Positions 1-9,800 are shown, counted from the first letter of the stretch. The stretch: DNA of 64,000 bases from RI-153 sp963721725 (GCA_963721725.1 CAVRLX010000003.1:124001-188000); one strand, 5' to 3'. Numbers and translations are program-made. Notes: a model not told the origin generated them from the letters alone.

Positions 1-802
1 GCCAACTGCGTGTCAGCTTGCTGTATTCGTCGGGGCTGAGCAAAATCCCCACCTCATCGCGCAATTCCGTGCGAATCCACTCGCCTTCTTGCCGCCACGC
101 CAAAAGCACGGCCAACCCCACGAATCCCACCCCCAACACAGCCAGCCCCAGGCTGAGCAGAATGCCCAGCCCGTTGATGCTGCTCATGCTGGCCCCAAAG
201 TTGTGCAGGGCATGGGTGAGCACCGCCGCCCCAAAGCCGCTGATCATCCAGGCGCGGGCCGCGCCCTTGCTGTGGGCGTGGCGGGCCAATCCCAGGCCAA
301 TGCCAAACAGGCCGGTGTAAAAGGCGTGGTTCAGGCCAAAGATCACGGCGCGCAGAAAGATCAGGAAGGTCAGATCGACAAGGCCGCCTTCGCTAAACGC
401 CCCGATGAAATAGAAAAAGTTCTCGGTCATGGCAAAGCCAAAGCCGATAATCGCGCCATACGTCAGGCCGTCTAACACGCCATCGAACTCGTGGCGGAAG
501 AGTCGGTAGATCAGATAGAGCGCCGATCCCTTCATGATCTCTTCCACCAGCGGGGCCACCAGCGACGATTCCACCAGATCCTGGGCAAACGAGCCGGGTT
601 CGGTAATCATAGGCGCGCCGATTACCAATTCCCCCACCAGGCTGGCAATAATGGCCGGGACCGCACCCCACAAAAAGGCCACAATTACCATCCAGGTTGG
701 CTCACGCTCGTAGCGGTCGGCCAGATAGAAGGCCAGGGCGTAGAGAACGGTGGGAATCACCGCAGCAAAGAGACTGATGAGCAGACCGACGAGAAAGTCC
801 AT
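1..802 (-). CDS. PrsW-family intramembrane metalloprotease, partial (3' end outside window)
   Basis: The reading frame starts at ATG 802 and stays open to the window edge, so about 267 residues are seen and the C-terminus is missing. Hydrophobic stretches recur along its length, beginning with a membrane segment at residues 3-28. The motif YEREP at residues 31-35 follows the first helix, and VEEIMK at 86-91 contains the EExxK pair typical of PrsW/CAAX-type membrane proteases. Members cut membrane-bound substrates, classically anti-sigma factors, but no anti-sigma gene is visible here. The next gene on the same strand is the PHP protein, separated by a palindromic repeat. Family assignment is good; the substrate is unknown. 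Confidence 0.85.
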   Translation of the reverse strand, partial: MDFLVGLLISLFAAVIPTVLYALAFYLADRYEREPTWMVIVAFLWGAVPAIIASLVGELVIGAPMITEPGSFAQDLVESSLVAPLVEEIMKGSALYLIYRLFRHEFDGVLDGLTYGAIIGFGFAMTENFFYFIGAFSEGGLVDLTFLIFLRAVIFGLNHAFYTGLFGIGLGLARHAHSKGAARAWMISGFGAAVLTHALHNFGASMSSINGLGILLSLGLAVLGVGFVGLAVLLAWRQEGEWIRTELRDEVGILLSPDEYSKLTRSW

Positions 803-842
803 GGGTTAAATCTCAGATTGGCTATAGAAAGTGGTTTGGGAA

Positions 843-885
843 TGCGTAGTGCGTACTACGTATCTTCCGAAATACGCACTACGCA
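843..885. repeat. Inverted repeat, 13-bp perfect arms
   Basis: TGCGTAGTGCGTA at 843-855 is the exact reverse complement of 873-885, with a 17-base spacer. The right arm runs on as a short tandem of ACGCACT. It fills the gap between the PHP gene and the PrsW gene and could be a terminator-like hairpin or a mobile palindrome; no T-run follows it on the minus strand. Confidence 0.7.
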
Positions 886-892
886 CTACGTC

Positions 893-1576
893 TTACGCTT
901 TGTGAATTCGCCCACCATAGCCCACCGGGCGCAGCCGTTTGCGCCACTTGGCATAGGTGCTGGCAAGGTGCGGCCAAAAGGGGCTGACCTCGCCGCCGGG
1001 GTGGGCTTGGGCCAGCGCGTCGATGAAACTTTCGGCGTCGTCGTCAAAGGCGGGCATGGTCATGTAGCACTGCCCCAGTTCGCTGAGAGTGTGGGCGTCG
1101 CTGCCAGCCGTGAGGAGTTTTCCGTGTCCTGCGGCCAGAACGGCGGCAGCGTCATTATCGGGGCGGCGCACGCAACGGGCGTTGCGTACTTCCAGCGCGT
1201 CCACCTCGTCGATGATCTCCAACACGTTTGCCAGCCCCATGGCCGAGCTACGCACCGAATCCAGCGGGTGGGGGATGCTGATCACGGCGCCTTGATCGCG
1301 TAGCCGCCGGATCGTCTCTTGGGGCGAGAGGCCACGTGGTACCTCTTCCTTCACAAAATAGGCAATGATCTCGCCGTGGGTGGTCTTGATCTCCTCCCCC
1401 ACGATGATTAGGTCGGGGGCAAGGGATTTGGCATAAAGTGCCCCGGCCAGGTTGTTATGCTCGGTAATGGCCAGCCGATCCAGCCCGATCTGGCGCGCTC
1501 GGGCAATCAGCGCTTCTGGACGCGTCAGACAATCACGGCTGAAGATGGTGTGTGAATGTAAATCAACTTTCCACAT
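893..1576 (-). CDS. PHP-domain metal-dependent phosphoesterase
   Basis: A 227-residue protein with the full set of PHP metal-binding motifs: DLHSH at residues 5-9, TEH ending at H40, a GEE pair near 61-62, H67, IPHP with H103, and GSDAH at 158-162. PHP proteins bind two or three metals and hydrolyse phosphate esters (histidinol phosphate, 3',5'-bisnucleotides or nucleic acid ends). The single compact domain and length fit the stand-alone YciV/TrpH-like group, but the substrate cannot be read from sequence. An AAGGA ribosome site lies 8 bases before ATG 1576. Upstream DNA is a tandem repeat array shared with the end of the flippase-like gene. Confidence 0.88.
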   Translation of the reverse strand: MWKVDLHSHTIFSRDCLTRPEALIARARQIGLDRLAITEHNNLAGALYAKSLAPDLIIVGEEIKTTHGEIIAYFVKEEVPRGLSPQETIRRLRDQGAVISIPHPLDSVRSSAMGLANVLEIIDEVDALEVRNARCVRRPDNDAAAVLAAGHGKLLTAGSDAHTLSELGQCYMTMPAFDDDAESFIDALAQAHPGGEVSPFWPHLASTYAKWRKRLRPVGYGGRIHKA

Positions 1577-1589
1577 GATGAATCCTTGG

Positions 1590-1662
1590 ATAGACGGAAG
1601 ACGATGGACGGAAGACGATGGGCGATGGACGGAAGAAAATGGACGGAAGAAAATGGACGAAG
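1590..1662. repeat. Tandem array of ~14-bp units
   Basis: About five imperfect copies of a 14-base unit (GACGGAAGACGATG, drifting to GACGGAAGAAAATG) lie between the PHP start and the flippase-like stop. The purine-rich unit is unlike neighbouring coding DNA. Copy-number change is likely by slippage. Confidence 0.8.
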
Positions 1663-1673
1663 GTAGAGCACCG

Positions 1674-2687
1674 TCAGAAGGTAATCACTTCGTCTTTCGT
1701 GCTTGCTCTTCCGTCAAATCTGCCAGCACCGCTGAGCAACTCCGGCCAAAGCAGCAGGCTGATCACGCCCAGGGCTACGCCAAACCAGAGCGTGGCAAAG
1801 CGCACAAGCAGTGCTGCCGCGCTGGCCGGACTGCGCCCCAACTCCAAGATCTGCCCCGCCAGCGCCACCAGCGCGCCTTCCGTGCCGCCCAGCCCGCCCG
1901 GTGTGGCAATGACCGCACCCACCACGGTGCTGATGCTAAAGATAAAGACCGCCACCAGCGCGTGATCGAGGGTTGGCTGCACGCCGACGCCGAGTAAAAC
2001 GAGATAGTAGGCCAGACCTTCGCACAGCCAACTCAGCGTGCCGATGCCGACGGCGATGGTCAAATTGCGCGGGCGAAAGAGCGTGTAGCTGCTTTCGTAA
2101 AATTCGTGGAGGCTATGGGCGAAGCGCTTGATCAGCGGTAGCCTTTCGCCCAGACGCAACATCCACAGCGCCAGCGGGCGAATCTGGATCACGAGGATGA
2201 TCCCAAGAATGCCCAGCAAGGCCACCGCCGCCACCAGTCGCATGGTGGTGTTGTGAAAAGCAAATAGCCCCACCCCGGCCAGGATCAACATTGCCAACCC
2301 ATCGGTGGCGCGTTCGGCCAGCACCACCGGCGCAGTGATGGACATGGGCGTGCCGGTGACATTTTTCACCATGTAGCTTTTGAGGAATTCGCCCACTTTG
2401 CCCGGCGTCATCACCATCAGCATGCCCACCCCAAAGATGCGCACGCTGGTGGCCGGGGTGATTTTGACGCCAATCAGGCGCAGATACCAGTGCCATTTGA
2501 GCAACCGCCCCCCATAGTTGAGCAGCGTCAGCCCCAGCACAGCGGGCAACCAGCCCCAGGGAAAGTCGGCCAGTGTGGCACGCAGCGTGCGCCAATCGGC
2601 ATAGAGCACCAAGCCCATGTAGACCAGTAGCCCCAGCAGCAATGACCATAGAAATTTCTTGCGTAGATCCGCGTTCATGGTCGCCAT
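1674..2687 (-). CDS. Lysylphosphatidylglycerol synthase TM-region / flippase-like membrane protein (UPF0104 type)
   Basis: About 337 residues, nearly all hydrophobic, with seven or eight predicted membrane segments. The family signatures are clear: TPGKVGEFLKS, ERATDGLAML, and TPGGLGGTEGAL near the C-terminus. This fold is the integral membrane half of MprF and also occurs alone in glycolipid and polyprenyl-lipid pathways, where it is thought to move or modify lipid-linked substrates. The annotated frame could start further upstream, but ATG 2687 (MATMNADLRKK) or ATG 2678 is chosen because the preceding residues look like untranslated DNA. No strong Shine-Dalgarno is seen. It is divergent from the histidine kinase gene. 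Confidence 0.85.
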   Translation of the reverse strand: MATMNADLRKKFLWSLLLGLLVYMGLVLYADWRTLRATLADFPWGWLPAVLGLTLLNYGGRLLKWHWYLRLIGVKITPATSVRIFGVGMLMVMTPGKVGEFLKSYMVKNVTGTPMSITAPVVLAERATDGLAMLILAGVGLFAFHNTTMRLVAAVALLGILGIILVIQIRPLALWMLRLGERLPLIKRFAHSLHEFYESSYTLFRPRNLTIAVGIGTLSWLCEGLAYYLVLLGVGVQPTLDHALVAVFIFSISTVVGAVIATPGGLGGTEGALVALAGQILELGRSPASAAALLVRFATLWFGVALGVISLLLWPELLSGAGRFDGRASTKDEVITF

Positions 2688-2741
2688 TATAGAGGGCAGA
2701 GGACAATTTGTCATGTTGACACGAGAAAAACGTGAACCGCA

Positions 2742-2763
2742 CTGTGTGAAGGGTTTCACACAG
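2742..2763. promoter_or_regulatory. Perfect hairpin/operator-like palindrome
   Basis: CTGTGTGAA (2742-2750) pairs exactly with TTCACACAG (2755-2763) around a 4-base loop. It sits between the divergent flippase-like and histidine kinase genes, about 55 bases before a TATAAT, so an operator role is possible. No protein partner is known. Confidence 0.5.
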
Positions 2764-2817
2764 CACGTCCTCATAATCTGCCTTCACTTTATCCAACTGG
2801 CCGCTGTACAACGGGTG

Positions 2818-2823
2818 TATAAT
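2818..2823 (+). promoter_or_regulatory. Candidate -10 box for histidine kinase operon
   Basis: A perfect TATAAT lies 35 bases before ATG 2858. It overlaps the alternative start codon at 2822, which argues against that start. No convincing -35 box is seen at normal spacing. Confidence 0.35.
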
Positions 2824-2857
2824 GGAGAAGAGGATATTTTTAGAGAAAGCACCCGCA

Positions 2858-4225
2858 ATGCCACCATCGCCCGATTTTTACACCCTGTTGTCTCCCTTCT
2901 TCCAGGGGATAGCCCCATCGCTGCCCGCGCCACTTGTGGATCACCACCCGCCGGAGTCTGCAGAAGGGCAACTGTGGGACGATCTCCAGACGGCCTTGCA
3001 TGACCACAGTCAACAGCGCCAGGCTGAGATTGCCGAAAGCCAGGCAGAGTATGGGCTGCTCCAACAGCGCATGGAAACCCACATCCGCGAACAGGCCACC
3101 CTGATGGAGATCTCGCAGATCTTGGCCTCTGCGCTGGAATTGAAGCCCGGCCTGATCCTCGATCAGTTGCGCGAGATTGTTGACTATACCCACGCTGTGC
3201 TCTTTGCGCTGCATGATCTCCAATTGGTGGCGCTGGCGGTGCGTGGGCCGCAACTGGTGGCGCAAGCCATGCCCTTTCACATCCGCTTGGCCGGACCGGA
3301 GATGCTGGCGGCCCTTCTGAATGGTCATCGCCCTATGCGCATTGCCGATCTACACATGGCGGAGCCGTCGGCGATCTTGTTGCGCAAACTTTTGGCTCGT
3401 CAGGCGGATGTGCTATTGACAGGAATGCACTCGTGGATGTGGGTTCCGCTGGCTGTGCAGGGGCGCGTGATCGGGGGAATGAGCATTGCCCACGCCCAAT
3501 TGGACGCTTTCACGGCACACCATGCCGATTTAGCGTTGACCATGGCAAACCAGGCCGCCATTACCATGGTCAATGCCCACCTCTATGCCCAGGCGCAGAC
3601 GCTGGCGACACTGGAAGAACGGCAGCGCCTCGCTCGCAATTTACACGATGCTGTAAATCAGTCGCTCTTCCCCGCCGGGTTGATCGCCGATGTGCTGCCA
3701 CAGCTATGGGAGCAAGATCCCGCCGAGGGGAGGCAGTCGTTGGGCGATCTGCGCCGCTTGATCCGCGGCGCGCAGGCTGAACTGCGCGGGCTGCTGGCCG
3801 AACTGCGCCCGGCTGTTTTGGTTGACACCGAACTGAGCATTCTCTTGCGCCAGTTGGGGGATGCACTCACCGGGCGCACGAATATTCCCGTGATGCTGAC
3901 TGTTGAAGGCGAAGGCCCCTTGCCCGCTGATGTGCAGATGATGATCTATCGGCTCTGCCAGGAAGCCCTGAGCAATGTCGCCAAACATGCCGAGGCCAGC
4001 CAGGTGATGATCCATTTATACAGGAACGCTACAGCCGTGGAATTACGCATCCGCGATGATGGATGCGGCTTTGATCCCCACCAAAGCACATCGGGCCATC
4101 ATGGCCTGAGCATTATGAGCGAGCGTGCCGACGCCGTGGGCGCTCTGCTATCCATCACCAGTCAACCCGGGCAGGGGACAAACATCGTAGTACGCTGGCG
4201 AAATGGCCCAAAGGAGGACCCATGA
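2858..4225 (+). CDS. GAF-domain sensor histidine kinase (HisKA_3 type)
   Basis: About 455 residues with no membrane segment, so a cytoplasmic sensor. A coiled stretch near residues 45-80 leads into a GAF-like domain (roughly 85-245). The dimerisation/phosphoacceptor segment follows, with LARNLHDAVNQ placing the phosphorylated histidine at residue 263. The ATPase domain has the N-box around ALSNVAKHAE and the G1 box DDGCGFDP. This is the NarX/DegS class, which pairs with LuxR-type regulators, and the next gene is exactly that. The two genes overlap by ATGA, indicating translational coupling. ATG 2822 is an alternative start but falls within a TATAAT. The signal sensed is unknown. Confidence 0.88.
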   Translation: MPPSPDFYTLLSPFFQGIAPSLPAPLVDHHPPESAEGQLWDDLQTALHDHSQQRQAEIAESQAEYGLLQQRMETHIREQATLMEISQILASALELKPGLILDQLREIVDYTHAVLFALHDLQLVALAVRGPQLVAQAMPFHIRLAGPEMLAALLNGHRPMRIADLHMAEPSAILLRKLLARQADVLLTGMHSWMWVPLAVQGRVIGGMSIAHAQLDAFTAHHADLALTMANQAAITMVNAHLYAQAQTLATLEERQRLARNLHDAVNQSLFPAGLIADVLPQLWEQDPAEGRQSLGDLRRLIRGAQAELRGLLAELRPAVLVDTELSILLRQLGDALTGRTNIPVMLTVEGEGPLPADVQMMIYRLCQEALSNVAKHAEASQVMIHLYRNATAVELRIRDDGCGFDPHQSTSGHHGLSIMSERADAVGALLSITSQPGQGTNIVVRWRNGPKEDP

Positions 4226-4860
4226 CAACACGCCCGATTCGGATTATGCTTGTCGATGATCACGCTATGGTACGCCGTGGTCTGGCAACGTTTTTGAAGG
4301 TCTTTGATGATCTGGAATTGGTGGGCGAGGCTGCCAGAGGCGCGGCGGCCATTCAACTGTGCGCCCATCTGCAACCTGATGTGGTGCTGATGGATATGAT
4401 GATGCCCGATATGGATGGGGCCGCCACCACGCGGGCCATTCGCCAACAGTGGCCGCATGTACAGGTGATTGTACTCACCAGCTTTACCGATGAAGATCTG
4501 GTCCAACGAGCGCTGGAAGCAGGCGCTATCGGCTATTTGTTCAAAGATGTATCGGCATACGAACTGGCCCAGGCCATCCGCGCCGCCCATGCCGGACAGG
4601 GGACGCTCTCGCCAGCCGCGCTTCAAATCTTGATCCAAACAGCCAATCAGGCGTCTGTGCCGGGGGATGATCTAACCGTACGCGAGCGCGAAGTATTAGC
4701 CTGCATGGCGACAGGTCTGAACAACACGGAGATTGCCGAGAAACTCACGGTCAGCCCCTCCACCATTAAATCCCACGTCAGCAATATTCTCTCTAAGTTA
4801 GCCGTAGCCAGCCGTACAGAAGCGGTGGTAATGGCCTTGCGCCAGCGACTGATTGACTGA
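4222..4860 (+). CDS. NarL/LuxR-family response regulator
   Basis: 212 residues. The receiver domain has the acidic pair in LVDDHAMVRRG, the phosphorylation site D58 in VVLMDMMMPDMDG, the conserved T in LTSFTD and K in LFKDVSAYE. The C-terminal third is a LuxR helix-turn-helix (LTVREREVLACMATG to SHVSNILSKL). An AGGAGG ribosome site ends five bases before ATG 4222. The gene overlaps the kinase stop by four bases, so the two form a co-translated two-component pair. Targets are unknown. Confidence 0.95.
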   Translation: MTTRPIRIMLVDDHAMVRRGLATFLKVFDDLELVGEAARGAAAIQLCAHLQPDVVLMDMMMPDMDGAATTRAIRQQWPHVQVIVLTSFTDEDLVQRALEAGAIGYLFKDVSAYELAQAIRAAHAGQGTLSPAALQILIQTANQASVPGDDLTVREREVLACMATGLNNTEIAEKLTVSPSTIKSHVSNILSKLAVASRTEAVVMALRQRLID

Positions 4861-4960
4861 TCCCCGCTTGGTTCCCCCACCTGGCTACCCCCACCTGGCG
4901 GAGACAAAGACTCTTATAACGCTGGATGTGGTGTGCATGCTTTTCAGCTACACTGGAAGC

Positions 4961-5329
4961 ATGACACGTGTATTTTTAGCCAATCGCCAACCCGAAGCCC
5001 GTGCAGCTTTCCGCATTCTCTTGATGGCTCTCGACATGCAAGTGGTTGGCGAAGCCGCCAACTGGTCCACGACATTGACCGATGCCCCTGCGACCCGCCC
5101 GGATATCATCTTGGTGGATGGGGAGTTGCTCACATTTGTAGACCGGGAGATGCTCTCTACACTACGAAGCGCCTGCGAGACCGCCGTTGTCATTGTCCTG
5201 CTCAGCCATCTGGAGGCCAGCGAGCAGGCCGCACTCTCGGCGGGGGCAGATATCTTTATTAGCAAGGGAGAAACCCCGGATCGTGTGGCGGATCATCTGT
5301 GCAGTGCGGCCAGGAATCGTGGTGGATAA
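4961..5329 (+). CDS. Small receiver-like protein with altered acidic pocket
   Basis: From ATG 4961 the product is 123 residues and matches the receiver fold: VFLANRQPEARAAFRILL at the N-terminus, D53 in IILVDGELL, and a conserved lysine in FISKGETP. The usual acidic pair after the first strand (DD or ED) is replaced by NR, so Mg2+ binding and phosphorylation are doubtful even though D53 and K remain. No output domain is present. It lies 100 bases after the response regulator on the same strand and may modulate that pair. The frame is open further upstream, but that part overlaps the regulator stop and looks non-coding; a TACACT box sits seven bases before the chosen ATG, which could make the message nearly leaderless. 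Confidence 0.7.
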   Translation: MTRVFLANRQPEARAAFRILLMALDMQVVGEAANWSTTLTDAPATRPDIILVDGELLTFVDREMLSTLRSACETAVVIVLLSHLEASEQAALSAGADIFISKGETPDRVADHLCSAARNRGG

Positions 5330-5454
5330 CCCGAAAGGGTCGGTGGTCCAGGCATGTCCTGGCAAGCAAAGAATGTGAAGCAGCTACTTTTTTAGACTTT
5401 CATGCTGGGCAAAGGTGGGGTGCGGCTACCCCTTATTGAAACAGGAGAAATCAA

Positions 5455-5931
5455 ATGGTACAGGAACGTGCAGGTGTTGAACGTAATGAGATTGCCGGTA
5501 ATGATAATCGTGCGCGCAAAGCACCGCCACCTCACAGCGCGCCTTCCCCAGAAGTGCGGAAGCCCGGTTTTGGCGAACGCTGGCGTGAACTTCAGTTTTC
5601 CAAGGCGGCTATCTTTTGGATCTTGCTGGCGGGGATTGTGCTGACAATGTTCATTGGCTTCAACTGGGGAGGGTGGGTGACGGAGGGAACCGCCCAAAAG
5701 ACAGCGAGTTCAATGGCACAATCGGCTGTGATTTCACGCCTAGCGCCGATCTGCGTTGCTCAGTTTAACCTAGATACGCAAAAGGATGTTAAAATGGGTG
5801 AACTGCAAGGCACAACCAGCTATCAGCGAAGTAATTATGTCAAAGATCAGGGGTGGGCAACCATGCCTGGCGAAGGTAAGCCTGATAGCAAGGTGGCAGA
5901 CGCGTGCAGCAGGTTGATAATGGGTGAATAA
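5455..5931 (+). CDS. Single-pass membrane protein of unknown function
   Basis: 158 residues preceded by AGGAGAAATCAA and ATG 5455. A hydrophilic N-terminus of about 50 residues is followed by one membrane segment (about 52-74) and then WGGWVTEGTA, a motif I recognise from uncharacterised proteobacterial membrane proteins of similar size. The remaining C-terminal part has two cysteines (ICVAQF and DACSRL) and is probably outside the membrane. A strong terminator follows. Base composition is lower in GC than most neighbours, so recent transfer is possible. Function is not known. Confidence 0.65.
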   Translation: MVQERAGVERNEIAGNDNRARKAPPPHSAPSPEVRKPGFGERWRELQFSKAAIFWILLAGIVLTMFIGFNWGGWVTEGTAQKTASSMAQSAVISRLAPICVAQFNLDTQKDVKMGELQGTTSYQRSNYVKDQGWATMPGEGKPDSKVADACSRLIMGE

Positions 5932-5955
5932 GCCCTAAAACGACTATCACACATC

Positions 5956-5992
5956 AACGGAAAGCCCGTCCTTGTGATGGGCTTTCCGTTTT
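5956..5992 (+). terminator. Rho-independent terminator
   Basis: AACGGAAAGCCC pairs with GGGCTTTCCGTT across an 11-base loop and runs into TTTT. It closes the membrane-protein gene ending at 5931. Confidence 0.85.
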
Positions 5993-6007
5993 GATTCGCA
6001 GGAACCT

Positions 6008-6409
6008 ATGAAACCCTACCAAGATTACATGTACCATTTTCCACAAGATTCCATGCGTATCTCGGGTCGTTGCCGCGTGCGGCTTTATAAGCTTAAAAAT
6101 GGCGTGCAAACGGTTTTGCTGACCGAGGTAAAGCACAACTCGGGGGAATCGATTACAACAGCGTGTGATCGCATTGCCACAGATTTGACGGCGCGCTGGA
6201 AGATCAACCCAAGAACGACGCGCTGGATCCAACACAACTCACCTGAAACCGATGAATCGACAGAGTTTGTACGTCTGAAATTTACATGGAATAGCGAAAA
6301 AACCGCTGAACATCCGCAATGGGAACGCTTGACTGTGGAGCAAGCCGAACTGCTGACGGGTGAACCCCTTAGCGCGCTCAATCGACGCTTAGGCGATTCT
6401 GACCACTAG
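6008..6409 (+). CDS. Hypothetical protein
   Basis: 133 residues, soluble, no recognised family. It starts ATG 6008 just after the terminator, with a GCAGGAACCT stretch as a possible ribosome site. Composition is mixed, with conserved-looking segments such as VILLTEVKHNSGESI-like strand/helix alternation in the middle and an acidic tail. The stop codon lies in a 13-base tandem repeat. It is followed on the same strand by another small unknown gene; both have lower GC than the surrounding genes, which suggests transferred DNA next to the restriction locus. Confidence 0.55.
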   Translation: MKPYQDYMYHFPQDSMRISGRCRVRLYKLKNGVQTVLLTEVKHNSGESITTACDRIATDLTARWKINPRTTRWIQHNSPETDESTEFVRLKFTWNSEKTAEHPQWERLTVEQAELLTGEPLSALNRRLGDSDH

Positions 6410-6439
6410 AGAAAACCGCTAGAGAAAACCGTTAGAGAA
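6407..6439. repeat. 13-bp tandem repeat
   Basis: TAGAGAAAACCGC is repeated about 2.5 times. The first copy contains the stop codon of the upstream unknown gene, and the last supplies the purine-rich stretch ahead of ATG 6450. Confidence 0.75.
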
Positions 6440-6449
6440 AGAAGCAATC

Positions 6450-6731
6450 ATGCAACGCCTCAAGCCCAAAGAATGGCATGAGCAGTTCCTCGCCAACGCG
6501 GATAAAAAGAAGATCCTGCAATCACTGGAGGATGGCGAGACACGAGAGATTATGAAAGTCGCCGTGGATTTGGCGCGTCAATGTGCGCTATTTACCGAGT
6601 TTGTGCGCCTATGGACAATGCGCGTTGCTGATCTGGAAGAGAATTTAAGCACGCAGCAGTACATGAAACATGTCTACGTCAACAAACGAACGTTATACAA
6701 GGAATTGCGCCAAGACGATTCAAAATCATGA
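6450..6731 (+). CDS. Hypothetical small protein
   Basis: 93 residues, highly charged and mostly helical by eye, no membrane segment and no family that I recognise. A purine-rich GAGAAAGAAG stretch precedes ATG 6450. It follows the previous unknown gene by 40 bases and probably shares its transcript. The C-terminal half is rich in K, Y and R (KHVYVNKRTLYKEL), which could bind nucleic acid, but nothing firm supports that. Confidence 0.5.
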   Translation: MQRLKPKEWHEQFLANADKKKILQSLEDGETREIMKVAVDLARQCALFTEFVRLWTMRVADLEENLSTQQYMKHVYVNKRTLYKELRQDDSKS

Positions 6732-6800
6732 AGGTGCCGATAGCCGCTGCACGGCTATTGCTATCCTACGGCCAAGGGGGTTCGCCTGAATGCCGTGCCC

Positions 6801-6832
6801 AAAAATATCCTTGTGTGCTGCTGCCGAATATA
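6801..6832 (+). repeat. Partial copy of the 68-bp upstream element
   Basis: AAAATATCCTTGTGTGCTG and the following bases match the 3' half of the element at 19600-19667 and the reverse-strand copy at 35685-35752 at roughly five of six positions. Here it lies between an unknown gene and the end of the restriction gene rather than ahead of a start codon. Confidence 0.6.
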
Positions 6833-6847
6833 ATAGGGCAATCAGTA

Positions 6848-9800
6848 TCAATATCCGCCCAACTCCCCCAACAACGTCTGCGGGTCTCTGTTCACATGAA
6901 AATCCCATCGGCCCATCTCGCCCCAGTTGTTGATCGCGCCCACCCAGCGCCTAGCCGATTCGTGCTTGGCCTCGGCCTGGGGTCCCTGCCAGCCCTTCAC
7001 CTCTAGAATGAGGGTGTGCCCCGCTTGGAGACGAATCAGGAAATCTGGCTCGTAGACATGACTGACGCCGTAAAACTCATAGGGAATGGTGAAGCCCAGG
7101 TGATCGTTCTTGGTGTAGCACTCGATGAGGCCATGCATCGCCGCCTGCTCCAGACGGAAAGCCGCAGACTGCTCCCAACTGGCCGTATCAGCCACAACAG
7201 AATTAAGGTGGCTGTGGATTGTGCTAAACGTCGGCTTGGTGGTCTTAAAATTCACATCCGCTGTGGAGCCTCTTGGTTCGTAGCGGTTGAGAATCGGCAA
7301 CAGAGGGGATTCGCCCTCGGCTTCGTCCGGCTCAATGCGCTCCATCAATCGCTCCACCACCTGCTCAAAGTAGCGGCGCAGGCCAAGCTCTCGCGCGTCC
7401 ACACTGCGGAAGTCCACTTTCTGACGCACAAAGCGCTCCACCAGCCGGTAAACCTGGGGAAAGAGTTGATGGCGAGAGACATAGCGGATCTTGGAACCAC
7501 CCTTGCCGTTGCCAGAGCCGACAACCCCGCTCATCAACCGGCCCACAATCTCTGTGGCGATCTGAAACTGGATGGTCTGAAGGTGGGTACTCTCATAGAA
7601 CTCCTGGCGATCCTGTTCGGCAAACTGCCCAGGGCCAGACATCGAGATGGTACCCGTTTCGTAGCCCACCCGTGGTTTCACAAAAACAGCCGTAGGCAGA
7701 TGCTCCGGTTGCAGGTGCAGTCTCTCCATGCTCTCTATGTCTGCGGTAATCGCATTTCTCCGGAGGGAGAAAGCGTAGCCCTCTACCACGGGGAACTCAA
7801 TCGCAAACTGACGCACGTTCCTCCAGGGCAAAGACGTGCTGCTTTGGTTGGTCCTCCACTGGCTTCTCTTCGGGTTTGCGTCCTCGGAAGGGAATCAGGC
7901 TAAAAGGCACGCCGTAAATATCCACGTACTCCTCAGTAAGCATTCCCGTCTCTGGGTCCGGCACATAGTCCATGCGGCGCAGACCTCGCCCCACCACCTG
8001 CTCACACAGCAACTGACTGCCAAAGGCACGCAACCCCAGGATGTGTGTCACGTTGTTGGCATCCCAGCCTTCGGTGAGCATCGCCACCGAGACCACACAA
8101 CGCACCTGCGCCCCAGGCTGTCCAGGCTTGCCCACAGTCGCCACAATGCGCCGTAGCTGCTCTGCGGCATCTTCCCGGCTCATGCCCTCCTCGCGCCCTT
8201 CAGCTTCCGCCAAAAGTTTGCTATCAATGCGTACAGTGGGGGTAAAGCCGGGCTGGTTGGTAAATTCCTCCAATACTTGGCTCTGCCCATAGACCAGCCG
8301 ACTCTCTTCTTTGCCATCATCACCCGTGGTGCGTTCTTCGCTTTCGCCGGAGATCATGCGGTAGAAGACCTCGGCAATATCCGTATTGTCACACACAAGG
8401 ATCATCACCGGGGGCGTCTTGTCTTGCAGATTCGTAGCCACCTGGATGGCGTCAAAGCGATCCTTCCACTGGCTAGCCAGGGTGAGCAGCGCATCGTGCG
8501 CTTCCCGGTAGACGACCTCAGGCTTGGGCTTGCGGCCCTTGCCTGCCAGCCGTTCACCCGGTTGCAGCTTTTCAGTGATGTGCTGCCAGAGCCGAAAGTA
8601 ACGGGCTTCGGGCTGGCCGGTGGTATCGCTCACAGGCAGACGAGGAATCTTGACAATGCCGCTCTCAATCGCATCCACCAACCCAAAATCGCTGACAATC
8701 CACGGAAAGGGCTGACCCTCCGTATAGCCACTGCCGCTAATATAGAAGGGCGTAGCCGACAGATCCACACAAAACTGAATGCCCGCCTCGTCGCCGTTGG
8801 CCCCTTCGTTGATCATATCCAGCCCGTTGACCCAGACTGTGGCCTCGGTCCACTCCTCTTTGTCCACCTGATTTTGCGATTCATCACCTACAAGCGGAGC
8901 CGGACGCCAGGCGTGGTGTGCTTCATCGTTGAGCACCATGATCGGACCCAGGTCATAGAGATCGCCCAGCCGCTTGCGCGCAAAGGCTTCCGGTCCCTCC
9001 GGACCTTTGTTAACCACGGCATAAGTGGAGCCGCCCTCGCTGTGCTCCGATTCAGGCAGAAAGACATGCCAGTTTTCCACCAGCACCTTGCCACTCTGAA
9101 GCAACGGACGCATCTTCTGGGGAACCAAGTCGAACGCAGCATAGTAGTTATCCAGGTGATCAGGCCGCAACACCTGCAAGCGCTCTTTAATCGTGAGGTT
9201 GGGGCAAACCGCCAACACCGCTTGGGGAAAGCGTTCATCGCTGGAAACCTGTGCCCGATTGCAAAATGCCCAGGCAATCAGCATAGACATCACCACAGTT
9301 TTACCGGTCCCCGTTGCCATCTTCACGCCCATGCGTCTCAACAAGAGGTTATAGCGGGGATCATCAGGTCGGTCCCACAGCACGCGCAAATGTTCATCCG
9401 TGAAATTTGGATTGCCTCGGAAGTATTTCTTGCTCAGCCGAATCTCGTTGAGGAAGATAATACTCTCCACGGCTTCCAACTGGCAGAAGAAGAGACGCCG
9501 GGGTCGGTCCTCTCGCCACCAATGACGCAACAACTGCTTGGTGATCTCCGTTGCGCCCTCATATCCCCGACTGCGCCAGCTTCGGATGTCTTCGCGCAGG
9601 GCATTGACCAGCGGCAACTCCTCCATCTCCTCTTCCAGAAAGAGCGATTGCTGGAACCGGGCTTGGGTGGTGGGTGTTTGATAGCGAAAGAGGAACGAGG
9701 CCGGGCGGCGTCCTGCGGCAATGTGCGCCGTCCCCGTGCCCGTGTCATAGACCCAATGTTGATCTGGCTCCACATAGGGGCTACTGAGAATAGGCTTGCC

